Source: Chamaelirium japonicum (taxonomy: Eukaryota > Streptophyta > Magnoliopsida > Liliales > Melanthiaceae). From it: DNA of 64,000 bases. Position 1 is the stretch's first letter. Every line of letters starts with the position of its first letter. The position numbers and the translations under genes were made by a program. The notes under the pieces are model-generated. The model worked only from the letters and a program-made list of their open reading frames with translations. It searched no databases and had not been told where the DNA came from. Below are positions 32,014 to 40,767 of this stretch, in pieces. The stretch is taken from contig OX393550.1 of the NCBI GenBank assembly GCA_947650365.1, forward strand, positions 71,098,478-71,162,477. Direction: 5' to 3'.

Positions 32014-33400
32014 TTAGGCAAAGTACCTTTTGAGGAACTTGCCACTGGTAGGCAGAGTCGCCACTGGTTCGCAGCTGTCGCCCACCTTCTTCGCTTCAAT
32101 ATAGTTGGAAGTGAAGATCTTCTTGACTGGAGTTTGGATGATTGCTGGAGTTTGACTGGAGTCGATGCCCCGGCAATTTGGAAGGATTTGTTCGCCGCTT
32201 TTGCAGAGACGAGCTTGAGTCTTTGTCAGGCGATGTGGTATCGCAGCTGAGGGTAGTGATCCCATGTGTGCCATGCTTTCTTTGCTGCGGCTGGATTTGA
32301 ACATTGACTCGGTGGAGTTTTGCCCCCGAGTGTTTTCTGACTTGATTGCAAGTTGCTCAGAGCTGGTGCGCCCGGAAGACTCGGTTGAGCTCGAGATGTT
32401 CAACAGACCACGTAACGGTAGTGTCATCTCTTGCGACGTGCTGAAGTTGGCCCCGAAGAATGATAACGCTGGTTCCTTTGCTGGAGGGGAAGGCGATCGT
32501 CCTGGTTTGCGAAGCCATTGAGGTACGAGCCGCAGGACTGAAGCAACTTGAGCAGGCAACGGAATGCATCGCATCGAGCTTGATTTGAAGTTGATGTGAA
32601 TTTTCCGTCTTGATGCTGGCGCTTCTTTGTCTTTGTGCGCTGTCTGGATGGAGGATGTCACTAGTTTTGCAAGTGGAAAGCTTTTGTCCCTCGCAGCTGC
32701 TTTGACTCCCTGAGCTCGTAGAGGTTTTGCTGGATGAGCTTCTGCAACGGGATCTTTCACTTGGTAAAACTCGGCATCAGCAAGGTGTGCTTTAGCCTTG
32801 TTGAACAGCTTGCCGTTGGCAGTGATGCTTCTCCCCATGCCTTTTATGTTGGAGTCGCTTTCTTCATTGTATTTCCGGAGCACGCGGTGAACTTCCATCA
32901 TGCAGCAGGAGACCTTGAAGTTTTGATCAGCTTCAAGGAAGCAATTGAGAAAGAACTCCTGGAGTGTCGCCGGCTCTAGAAAGCTTTGCTGGAGGAAATT
33001 TTTCAGATTTGCCGGTGGTACTTTGGACATCTTTTTTCCTGGAGCTTCATTCTTTTCCTTGAAGGACTTTCTTCTGGGGAGTTTTCTTGTCGCCCGGTTT
33101 TTCTTATGGTTAGCCAGACGTGCTATCCTGTAGCTTGATCGTCGTGGCCTTCTCCCCCGAGGCACCACAGCCCGCGTGTTTTCATCAGTAAGATCTTCCT
33201 CGCCAAGGTGAAGAACTGGTGCTGCAACTGAAGGCACTTCTTTGATCGGAAGGACTTGCACTTCTAGAGACTGTACCGATTCATCTTCTGATCCCCAGCT
33301 GGTTGGCTTGATTTCTTCATTTGGAATCGAAGGAGGCCTGGAGTAGAGGACATAATAGTCAATTTTGCCCGATGGTTGGCCTAGCAGGTTGACTTCGGGG
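32014..33400 (-). other. Second, protease-less copy of the polyprotein module
   Basis: Segments here match 33917-35840 in order: LLGQPSGKIDYYVLYSRPPS, EPATLQEFF, KVSCCMMEVH, AKAHLADAEFYQ, RLVPQWLRK, LTKTQARLCKSGEQI and TSNYIEAK. The stretch between KVSCCMMEV and AHLADAEFYQ is only about 30 residues here, against several hundred in the first copy, because the protease has been removed. Confidence 0.85.
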
Positions 33401-36400
33401 CTTCTTTGTTCGTCTCTAGCTTTGAGCAGGTGCCGGGACGTAGCTTTGTTTGGAAGAGGGAGTGCTTGCATGAGAGACGGTTGCCCCCAAGACAGTAAGG
33501 ATTTGGCCCTAGGCACTGAAGAAGTATGCCGTCGTCGTCTTCTTGGACTGCCCCCTTTCTTTGAGTCATCAACGGTGGACTGCCCCCCTTCTGCGAGGAC
33601 CGACGGGGCATCTTGCAATTCGTCGTCCGAAGTAGAAGTATCACCGTTGTCGGGATTCGTAATGGAGATATGATTGACGGCCGCCATGGGTGGGTGGGTG
33701 GGTGTTGAGACGAAGTCCTTGATTGGCATCCCCAGACGATCGAACGCCGACTTCTTCTTTGATTGTTTGACTGGTCCGAGCCTCTCGAACACGGATGTGC
33801 GTTTTCGATTCAACCAGTCTTTACCACCTCTGGTTTGCTTCCGGAACAAGGCTTGGTATCGAGCCCGTCGTCGTCTTCTCCTGCTTCCTGGATGGCTGAG
33901 GTAGGTAGAGAGTGCATCGGAGATTGTCGATCCTTCAGCTGCTTCATCCACTATCCTTGCCTCGATGTAGTTCGAGGTGAAGGTCCTCTTTGCTGCGGTT
34001 CTGATGACCAACGGAGCTTGACTGGAGCCGATGCCTCGGCGGTTCGGGGGAATTTGTTCTCCGTTTTGAAACAGCCGAGCTTGAGTTCTCGTCATCCCAT
34101 GTGGAGTTGCTGCTGGTGGAAGTGTGCCCATGGCGCTTTCCTCGTTGTAGCCGGCTCTGAACAGCAACTTGGCAGCATTTTGCCCCCAACTCCCTTCCGG
34201 TTTGAATCCGAGTTGCTCGAGGTCTGCTGATTCGACAGGTCTGCTCGGGTTCGGAGCTTGCGTCAGACTAGGTAGTGGCACCGTCATTTCTTGCAGAGTG
34301 ATGACGTTGGCCTGAGATAACGACGGGGCCAACTTCCTTGTCGGAGAAGAAGGCGATCGCTCGGATTTTCGGAGCCACTGAGGCGCGAGACGCAGGACAG
34401 GCGCCGTTTGGATTGGCAACGGGGTATGTTGCATTGCTCTTGGCTCGAAGCTGATGCGCATCCTTCGCCCAGGTTTCGGCGTTCCTTGGACCTTGAGTCT
34501 TGCCTCGTCGGAGGGTGGCACCGGATTCACGGGAAGAGGAGTCTTGTCCTTCTTTACTTCTTCAATCTTTTGAGCTCGAGGAGCTTTAGCTGGAAGAACT
34601 TCCGCGACCAGGCCCTTTGCTTGGTAGAATTTAGCGTCGGCCAGGTGTGCCTCGGCCTCGTTGAATGGCTTGTCGTCCGCAACTATGCATCTCTCCACGC
34701 CTTCTTCGTAGTATTTGAGGCACTGGTGCCAGGTGGAGACCACGATGCCGTTCTCGTGCAGCCACGGTCTTCCCAACAGGAGGCGATATGACGTCTGGCA
34801 ATCGATGATGTGGAAGAGGACCGTTGTATCCAGCGGGCCGATGGAAAGCTTCAAACGAATGATTCCAACGGTGGACTGTCCGCCCTGGTTGAAGCCTTGA
34901 ATGACCAATTGACTTGGTGAGAGCTGGTCGTCGGTGATGCCGAGTTGCCGCATTATCTGGATGGGCAGGATGTTGACGGCAGAGCCACAGTCCAACAAGA
35001 TTCGGTTCACTGGCTTCTCCCTGATGTATCCCGAGACGTAAAGAGGTCGGTTGTGCAATCGCGCCCCGAGTTGCAGGTCCTCATCTGAAAAGGTTATCGT
35101 CGCATCACACGAGGCCACAGCTTTGCGTCTTTGATCGTCCTTCCTCTTCCTTTTGTAGCTATCTGGATCGGCCAAGGCCGCCGCCATTGCTAGGCGAGCC
35201 TTCTTCGGAAGATGCAAAGCTTCTACGAGAGGCATATGCAAGATCGCTTCGTCGTGAGCCGCGGTGCCCCCATCGTTGGAGTCGTCCCCCTTATCGGTGG
35301 AGTCGCCTTCTTCAGAAGTTTCGCCTTCGTTCTTTCCTTCCGACGCTTCATGGACTTCGACCATGCAACAAGACACCTTGACGTGTTGGTCCACTGGGAG
35401 GAAGTGATCCGGGAAGAACTCTTGCAAAGTTGTCGGCTCTGGAAGACTCTGCTGAAGGATATCGTCTTGGCTTGCTGGCGGCACTTTGAACGCCTTCCTC
35501 CCTGGAGCTTTGCCTTTCTTCTTGTAGGTCCTCCGCTTGGTGAATCCCCTCATCACACGGTCTTGTTTGAGCTTCTTTTCTTGCCACAGCTTTCGCCGCC
35601 GCGGTAGCATGATCCATGCTTCTTCGTCGGTGGATTCCCCTTCGCTAGGATGATGGTCGACAGAAGCAACTGGTTCCCTCGAAGGCACTTGTTCTTCCTG
35701 AGCCTCTACTGGCTCGTCTTCCGATCCCCAGCCGGTGGGCTTGATTTCGTCGATTGGAATGGACAGAGGCCTTGAGTAGAGGACGTAATAGTCGAACTTC
35801 CCCGAAGGCTGGCCCAGCAGACCGACTTCTGGATCTCCCTGCTCGTATCTTTTCTGGAGAGCGTATTGGGACGTAGCGTGACTGGAAGGGACTTGCTCTT
35901 CTCGAGGCTCTACTGGCGCGTCTTCCGATTCCCAGCCGGTGGGCTTGATTTCGTTGACCAAAACGGACGAAGGCTTTGAGTAGAGGACGTAGTAGTCGAA
36001 CTTGCCCGAAGGCTGGCCCAGCAAACCGACTTCTGGATCTCCTTGCTCGTATCTCCTTTGAAGCGCCCGTTGGGATGCAGCATTGCTTGGAAGAGGTGCT
36101 GGCGTGAGCGATGATTGCCCCCTGGGCAGCGGTGTTTCCTCCTCGGTGAGCGCAGGAGTATGTTGACGTCGCTTTGAGACTTTCGGCTGGGAAGTTGACT
36201 TAGCGATTGGAGCTTGACGATTGATGCGCAATTTGGGCATGCTTCGCCGAGCAGCGACGAGTACTGGCGAGAAGGAGCCGAAGGTGATGGACGTCATATT
36301 GGCCGTAGCAACCTCCCCGGAGTCGATCTCTATCTTCCCTTGCTTAGCGAGCGCCATGATTCTTTCCTTGAAGACGAAGCATCTTTCGATGGGATGACTC

Positions 36401-38103
36401 ACCACCCGGTGGTATTTGCAGAAGAGAGGGTCGTCGACACGATGCATCTGCTCGGGCCTCTTTGAAGGAGGGAGCTCTATCATCTTCTCTTGCAGCAGCT
36501 GGTCGAACATGGAGGAGACTTCCGAGTCTGGGAAAGGGTACTCCTTGGCTTCGAGCTCCTCGAGAGTCATCCTTTGTCTTAGCGGCGGAGGCGGTGGTAT
36601 GGCGACTCCCTTCTTCTGATCTGGCTTGCCACCGATCTTGAGCGGCTTGGAGGTTGAAGCGACGTCAGCAACATTGACTTGTTTCAGTTTCGTTGCCGGT
36701 GGCTTGTCCTTCTTCTCTATCTTCAAGAAGTCCTTGTTCTTCAAGTCCCCGCGGTTTGCTAGGCTGAGTTCCATGTCATGAGCCCGAGTTGCGAGTTCTT
36801 CGAAAGACCGAGGCTTGATACCTTTGAGGATGTAGAGCAGACCCCAGTGCATGCCTTGGGTGCACATCTCGATGGCCGAGTCTTCAGACAAGCGGTCTCG
36901 TGAATTCAGCGCGAGGTTCCTCCACCTGTCGATGTAGTCGATCACTGGCTCATCCTTCCTTTGCTTGACGGCAGTGAGTTCGGTCATACTGACGGTTCGT
37001 CTGGTGCTGTAGAAGCGATTGAGGAACTCCCTTTCCATCTGGTCCCAGCTGTCGATGGTCCCTGCAGGAAGATCAACGTACCAGTCGAACGCGTTGCCTT
37101 TGAGGGTGCGAACGAATTGCTTCACCATCTCGTCGCCGTATGTGCCGGCATTATTGCAGGTCTCGATGAAGTGGGCGACGTGCTGTCTTGGATTTCCCTT
37201 TCCGTCGAAGTGCTGGAACTTCGGTGGCTGGAATCCGACTGGGAAGCGTAGCTGCTGGATCCTCGTAGTGTAGGGCTTCGAGTATGCTGCCGTGATCGGA
37301 GGAAGGCTACTGCCGTGGGATCGCATCATGTCGGCTATCAACGCTTGGACTTGCTGAGCATTCATCGTTGCTGTTGCCGGAGGTTGAGTGGCCACCGAGG
37401 CTGGCGTCGGGGAGATGACTTCCAATGGGACGGGAGCCGAAGAGAGCGCTGGAGTAACTGCTTGAACCGTCGGAGCAACTTCTGCAGGAGCGGGAGTTGA
37501 AGACGGCATTGGAGCGGCCTTTGGAGAAACGACGGGTTGACCGGCTACTGCAGCATCCTTTGCGCTTAGCTTTTGGAGCAGAGTGTTGATGTGACGATCC
37601 TTCTCCTCCATTAGCCGAGTAATTTGCGCCATATGCTCGCTCATCTGCATGACTTGTAGCTGAAGAGCGGACGGAGGGTGGTGACGGAGAACATCTCGGT
37701 GTTGCATGTTCGCATCCTCGCCGTCATCATCGGAGATGTAGTTACGCCGACTTGCTTCTGGCTGATGATTGATGTTTACCCCCTGCAGAGGAGGTGCAAC
37801 GTCTGCTGGAGAACCCGAACGGGTTCGGGGTTGGGGCTGGTCCTCCCCAAACTTCTGGATATGGACTCCAGGATCGAGGCTCGTTTCTTCAAGCACCAGG
37901 GCCTCGTCGGCGCTTTGGCGAGCATCTTCGGTAGTAGCTTCCGGCACGAAGACATCCGCAAGAGTCCGTGTACGCCGAGTGTAGACGCGGACCATTGGAG
38001 GAGCATCACCCTCCGGATTTACTGGATCACCGTGTCGGAGTAGAGGAGACTCGGCGATTGGTGAGAGGCTTGGAGCAAACGCGTCGTTGTTTGTTCCGGC
38101 CAT
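32014..38103 (-). CDS. Gag-protease polyprotein with an internal duplicated module
   Basis: An open frame of 2,029 codons from MAGTNNDAFAPS at 38103; the in-frame extension to 38115 lacks an ATG. After a proline-rich N-terminus, a retrotransposon gag domain spans about residues 285-450 (KFQHFDGKGNPRQHVAHF ... WDQMEREFLNRFY). No clear CCHC knuckle was found. An aspartic protease lies around D1038 (LLDCGSAVNILP, then LLGRPWLHENG). A module of several hundred residues, starting EQGDPEVGLLGQPSGKFDYY and ending near TSNYIEAR, occurs around the protease and again in diverged form at about residues 1565-2010, where the protease itself is absent. A short LLGQPSGK.DYYVLYS block is present three times (about 693, 761 and 1571). 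No RT or integrase follows. The frame has no stop, consistent with a recently active copy. Confidence 0.9.
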   Translation of the reverse strand: MAGTNNDAFAPSLSPIAESPLLRHGDPVNPEGDAPPMVRVYTRRTRTLADVFVPEATTEDARQSADEALVLEETSLDPGVHIQKFGEDQPQPRTRSGSPADVAPPLQGVNINHQPEASRRNYISDDDGEDANMQHRDVLRHHPPSALQLQVMQMSEHMAQITRLMEEKDRHINTLLQKLSAKDAAVAGQPVVSPKAAPMPSSTPAPAEVAPTVQAVTPALSSAPVPLEVISPTPASVATQPPATATMNAQQVQALIADMMRSHGSSLPPITAAYSKPYTTRIQQLRFPVGFQPPKFQHFDGKGNPRQHVAHFIETCNNAGTYGDEMVKQFVRTLKGNAFDWYVDLPAGTIDSWDQMEREFLNRFYSTRRTVSMTELTAVKQRKDEPVIDYIDRWRNLALNSRDRLSEDSAIEMCTQGMHWGLLYILKGIKPRSFEELATRAHDMELSLANRGDLKNKDFLKIEKKDKPPATKLKQVNVADVASTSKPLKIGGKPDQKKGVAIPPPPPLRQRMTLEELEAKEYPFPDSEVSSMFDQLLQEKMIELPPSKRPEQMHRVDDPLFCKYHRVVSHPIERCFVFKERIMALAKQGKIEIDSGEVATANMTSITFGSFSPVLVAARRSMPKLRINRQAPIAKSTSQPKVSKRRQHTPALTEEETPLPRGQSSLTPAPLPSNAASQRALQRRYEQGDPEVGLLGQPSGKFDYYVLYSKPSSVLVNEIKPTGWESEDAPVEPREEQVPSSHATSQYALQKRYEQGDPEVGLLGQPSGKFDYYVLYSRPLSIPIDEIKPTGWGSEDEPVEAQEEQVPSREPVASVDHHPSEGESTDEEAWIMLPRRRKLWQEKKLKQDRVMRGFTKRRTYKKKGKAPGRKAFKVPPASQDDILQQSLPEPTTLQEFFPDHFLPVDQHVKVSCCMVEVHEASEGKNEGETSEEGDSTDKGDDSNDGGTAAHDEAILHMPLVEALHLPKKARLAMAAALADPDSYKRKRKDDQRRKAVASCDATITFSDEDLQLGARLHNRPLYVSGYIREKPVNRILLDCGSAVNILPIQIMRQLGITDDQLSPSQLVIQGFNQGGQSTVGIIRLKLSIGPLDTTVLFHIIDCQTSYRLLLGRPWLHENGIVVSTWHQCLKYYEEGVERCIVADDKPFNEAEAHLADAKFYQAKGLVAEVLPAKAPRAQKIEEVKKDKTPLPVNPVPPSDEARLKVQGTPKPGRRMRISFEPRAMQHTPLPIQTAPVLRLAPQWLRKSERSPSSPTRKLAPSLSQANVITLQEMTVPLPSLTQAPNPSRPVESADLEQLGFKPEGSWGQNAAKLLFRAGYNEESAMGTLPPAATPHGMTRTQARLFQNGEQIPPNRRGIGSSQAPLVIRTAAKRTFTSNYIEARIVDEAAEGSTISDALSTYLSHPGSRRRRRRARYQALFRKQTRGGKDWLNRKRTSVFERLGPVKQSKKKSAFDRLGMPIKDFVSTPTHPPMAAVNHISITNPDNGDTSTSDDELQDAPSVLAEGGQSTVDDSKKGGSPRRRRRHTSSVPRAKSLLSWGQPSLMQALPLPNKATSRHLLKARDEQRSPEVNLLGQPSGKIDYYVLYSRPPSIPNEEIKPTSWGSEDESVQSLEVQVLPIKEVPSVAAPVLHLGEEDLTDENTRAVVPRGRRPRRSSYRIARLANHKKNRATRKLPRRKSFKEKNEAPGKKMSKVPPANLKNFLQQSFLEPATLQEFFLNCFLEADQNFKVSCCMMEVHRVLRKYNEESDSNIKGMGRSITANGKLFNKAKAHLADAEFYQVKDPVAEAHPAKPLRAQGVKAAARDKSFPLAKLVTSSIQTAHKDKEAPASRRKIHINFKSSSMRCIPLPAQVASVLRLVPQWLRKPGRSPSPPAKEPALSFFGANFSTSQEMTLPLRGLLNISSSTESSGRTSSEQLAIKSENTRGQNSTESMFKSSRSKESMAHMGSLPSAAIPHRLTKTQARLCKSGEQILPNCRGIDSSQTPAIIQTPVKKIFTSNYIEAKKVGDSCEPVATLPTSGKFLKRYFA
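34700..35110 (-). other. Aspartic protease domain of the polyprotein
   Basis: YVSGYIREKPVNRILLDCGS with the catalytic Asp at 34990-34992. The active-site triad is D-C-G rather than D-S/T-G. A hydrophobic flap region and LLGRPWLHE follow, the usual end of gypsy proteases. Confidence 0.85.
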
Positions 38104-38150
38104 TGCAAACTTCAAGCAGCTTCTTCAACCGTACGGATGAAAGGAGAAGA

Positions 38151-38169
38151 GGTCCCACCGGGCGTGCCA
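38151..38169 (-). other. Primer-binding site of the young gypsy-type element
   Basis: TGGCACGCCCGGTGGGACC on the minus strand, six bases after the 5' LTR. This TGGC... form is typical of gypsy elements that do not use Met tRNA. The tRNA was not assigned. Confidence 0.6.
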
Positions 38170-39295
38170 GAAATCTGTGGACGCGGAAAAAAGCGCGGGT
38201 CGTCTTTATTGCGAATCACACGAGATTACAATTGTGGCCGGGACCCGGGTTGCTCGGGTGTAGCGAGTCCGGGTTGCGGCGAGTTTTGATCAGGGGATTG
38301 TGGGAAAGATCTTCTGGGGGATCCCTTTGATCCGCGTCTCCACGTGGTGTTCGTGCGAGAGCGCTGAAGGGGCTGCCCAGGACAGGGGTTTTACAGGGAG
38401 AGGGTTTTGGAGAGGCTAAGGAATGTCCACCGTTGCTTTGTCCCTTCCGTGCTTCGCGCTTTCTCGGCTAGGGGGTTTTCGGCTTCGTTCCTCGGTCTTC
38501 GCTTCTTCCTCGTTCCTTGTTTGACCTCAGTGTCCTTGATCGTCGGTTCGCGGCGTTGATCGAGCTTTTGGCGTTGGCTTTGGCTTTGGCTTTTTGGCTT
38601 TGGCTTGACTCCGGCGTGGCTCTGGCTTTTGCTTTGCTTCGGCGCTTGCACTTGGACGTAGCTGGGAGAGACTTGCGATGCTTTCGTTCTTCCGGACTTC
38701 GCGTCGTATCGGCTAGAACGTGCGGTGCTTTTGCTCGTGGCCGGCGTAGTCGCTTGGCTTTGGCACTTGCGTTGCTTTGGCGCGGGCTTTACTGGGGCTT
38801 TGCTTTGGCTTCTTGCGTTGGCTTTAGCTTCGGCGTCAACTCGATCTTCTTCGAACGACGTGGGCTACTTCTTCAGTGCTTCGACGATTTGCGTGTCGAC
38901 TGGACTTCTCTTCTTCTCCGGGCTTCTTTGGCGTGATCGGAGTCGAAGAATGCTTTCGAAGATGGTGGGGGTAGCACCGATCTCCGTGCGACGGTTGTGG
39001 CGTCGGCTTTTGTTAATGAAGACGACGAGGGTAGCGACGGTCTCCATGCGACGGTTGTAGCGTCGGCTTTTGTTGATGAAGACGACGAAGGTAGCGACGG
39101 TCTCCGTGCGACGGTTGTAGCGTCGACTTTTGTTGATGAAGACGACGGGGTAGCGACGCTTCAGACGATCTACTCCAGGCTTTCTTCTTCGTGGATGGGG
39201 CAGGCGTTAGTCGAAGACGACGGGGTGATGACGCTTCGCTTCTCTCCTCCGGGCTTTGGGGCTTGATCGGGATCGAGGATTTGTTGGAGCCGACG

Positions 39296-39925
39296 GGGTA
39301 GTGCCGCTCCTCTTCTTCTCCGGGCTTTTGAGCTTGATCGGAGTCGAAGCTTGTTGGAGACGACGGGGTAGTGCCGCTCCTCTTCTTCTCCGGGCTTTTG
39401 GGCTTGATCGGAGTCGAAGCTTGTTGGAGACGACGGGGTAGTGCCGCTCCTCTTCTTCTCCGGGCTTTTGGGCTTGATCGGAGTCGAAGCTTGTTGGAGA
39501 CGACGGGGTAGTGCCGCTCCTCTTCTTCTCCGGGCTTTTGGGCTTGATCGGAGTCGAAGCTTGTTGGAGATGACGGGGTAGTGCCGCTCCTCTTCTTCTC
39601 CGGGCTTTTGGGCTTGATCGGAGTCGAAGCTTGTTGGAGACGACGGGGTAGTGCCGCTCCTCTTCTTCTCCGGGCTTTTGGGCTTGATCGGAGTCGAAGC
39701 TTGTTGGAGACGACGGGGTAGTGCCGCTCCTCTTCTTCTCCGGGCTTTTGGGCTTGATCGGAGTCGAAGCTTGTTGGAGACGACGGGGTAGTGCCGCTCC
39801 TCTTCTTCTCCGGGCTTTTGGGCTTGATCGAAGTCGAAGCTTGTTGGAGACGACGGGGTAGTGCCGCTCTTCTTCTCCGGCCTTTGCTTCTGGCGTCTTC
39901 GGAGTCGAAGGGTTCTTCTTCTCCG
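39296..39925 (-). repeat. 70-bp tandem repeats in the 5' LTR
   Basis: Nine starts at 39296, 39366, 39436, 39506, 39576, 39646, 39716, 39786 and 39856, one more than in the other LTR. Confidence 0.95.
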
Positions 39926-40132
39926 AGCTTTCTTCTTCGTGCGCGGAGTCGAAGGGATGATCTTCGTGTGCAAGGGCCTTCACATTGATGAGGACTTTCA
40001 GTAAGCCGATCCCTCGGGACAGGCTTGACTGTGCCTCGTGAAGCCTTGGGTCGATGAAGAAGCGTCTCCTCTTCTGCAGAGCTCTGGCGTTTCGTCTTCA
40101 ATTTCCCGACCATTTTTTCCTTCCCCCACCCC

Positions 40133-40144
40133 CTCTATTTATAG
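40133..40144 (-). promoter_or_regulatory. TATA box in the 5' LTR, probable element promoter
   Basis: CCTATAAATAGAG on the minus strand, about 630 bp into the LTR, identical in the 3' LTR and conserved in three other copies of the family. The G/A-rich flank GGGGGTGGGGG precedes or follows it in each copy. Confidence 0.65.
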
Positions 40145-40767
40145 GCAAAGAGGTGGGGAGAGAGATATGGGAACTCTTTAATTTTAAATCCCTTTTGTAT
40201 CTCTCTCATAATTACCCGGATTTTATTCATCCATTGATGAAGGGAATAACATTTAGTTGTTTTCCTTTTCTGGCGGGTGCAATTATGGCTGGATTTTGCG
40301 CACGAAATCGATGGCGATCGGGCGCTTCGTCTTGTGCGTCGGATCGAGGGATCGGCGCAGATCCGCGTGTGTGCAGACGTCATACGCTACCTCCCCCCGC
40401 GCATGGCGGTATTTCTTTCCTTTTCTTTCTTTTCTTTCCTTTTCTTTTCTTTCCTTTTTCTTTTCTTTCCTTTCTTTTCTTTCCTTTTTCTTTTCTTTCT
40501 TTTCTTTTCTTTTCTTTCCTTGCAAGGCCGGCCGGCCTCTCCATGGGGTTCGGTCCCCACTAGGGCCGGCCCTATAGGGTTCGGACCCTAGTAGGGGCCG
40601 GCCCCTCTTGAGGCAGGGTCCGAGTCCGTGTCGGCGCGCGCGAGTCGGGTCCGCGTGTCGGGTTTGCATCCACGTCTGTGCGCGCGAGTTGGGTCCGCGT
40701 GTCGGGTCTGCATCCGCGTCGGCACACGTAAGTCGGGTTCGGGTCCGACGAAATTCGTGTGTCTACA

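Larger units (their letters stand above)
25578..40767 (-). mobile_element. Young non-autonomous gypsy-type element encoding gag and protease only
   Basis: 15,190 bp, minus orientation, with a perfect target duplication GTGAC (25573-25577 and 40768-40772). LTRs of 2,528 and 2,592 bp differ by roughly ten substitutions by eye plus one 70-bp repeat unit and two 3-bp indels. The internal region has a primer site (38151-38169), one long gag-protease frame (32014-38103), about 3.9 kb without any pol homology, and a polypurine tract by the 3' LTR. No reverse transcriptase, RNase H or integrase motif is visible on either strand, so it must be mobilised in trans. It is the innermost and youngest layer of the nest. 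Confidence 0.93.
38176..40767 (-). repeat. 5' LTR of the young gypsy-type element
   Basis: 2,592 bp with the same ends. It carries nine starts of the 70-bp repeat (39296-39856). The 64-bp excess over the other LTR equals one repeat unit (+70) minus two 3-bp deletions. Confidence 0.93.

Noticed and set aside
32014-38115. The longest frame in the window as a possible host gene.
   Set aside because: It lies between two matching LTRs, follows a primer site and contains gag and protease domains, so it belongs to the element.
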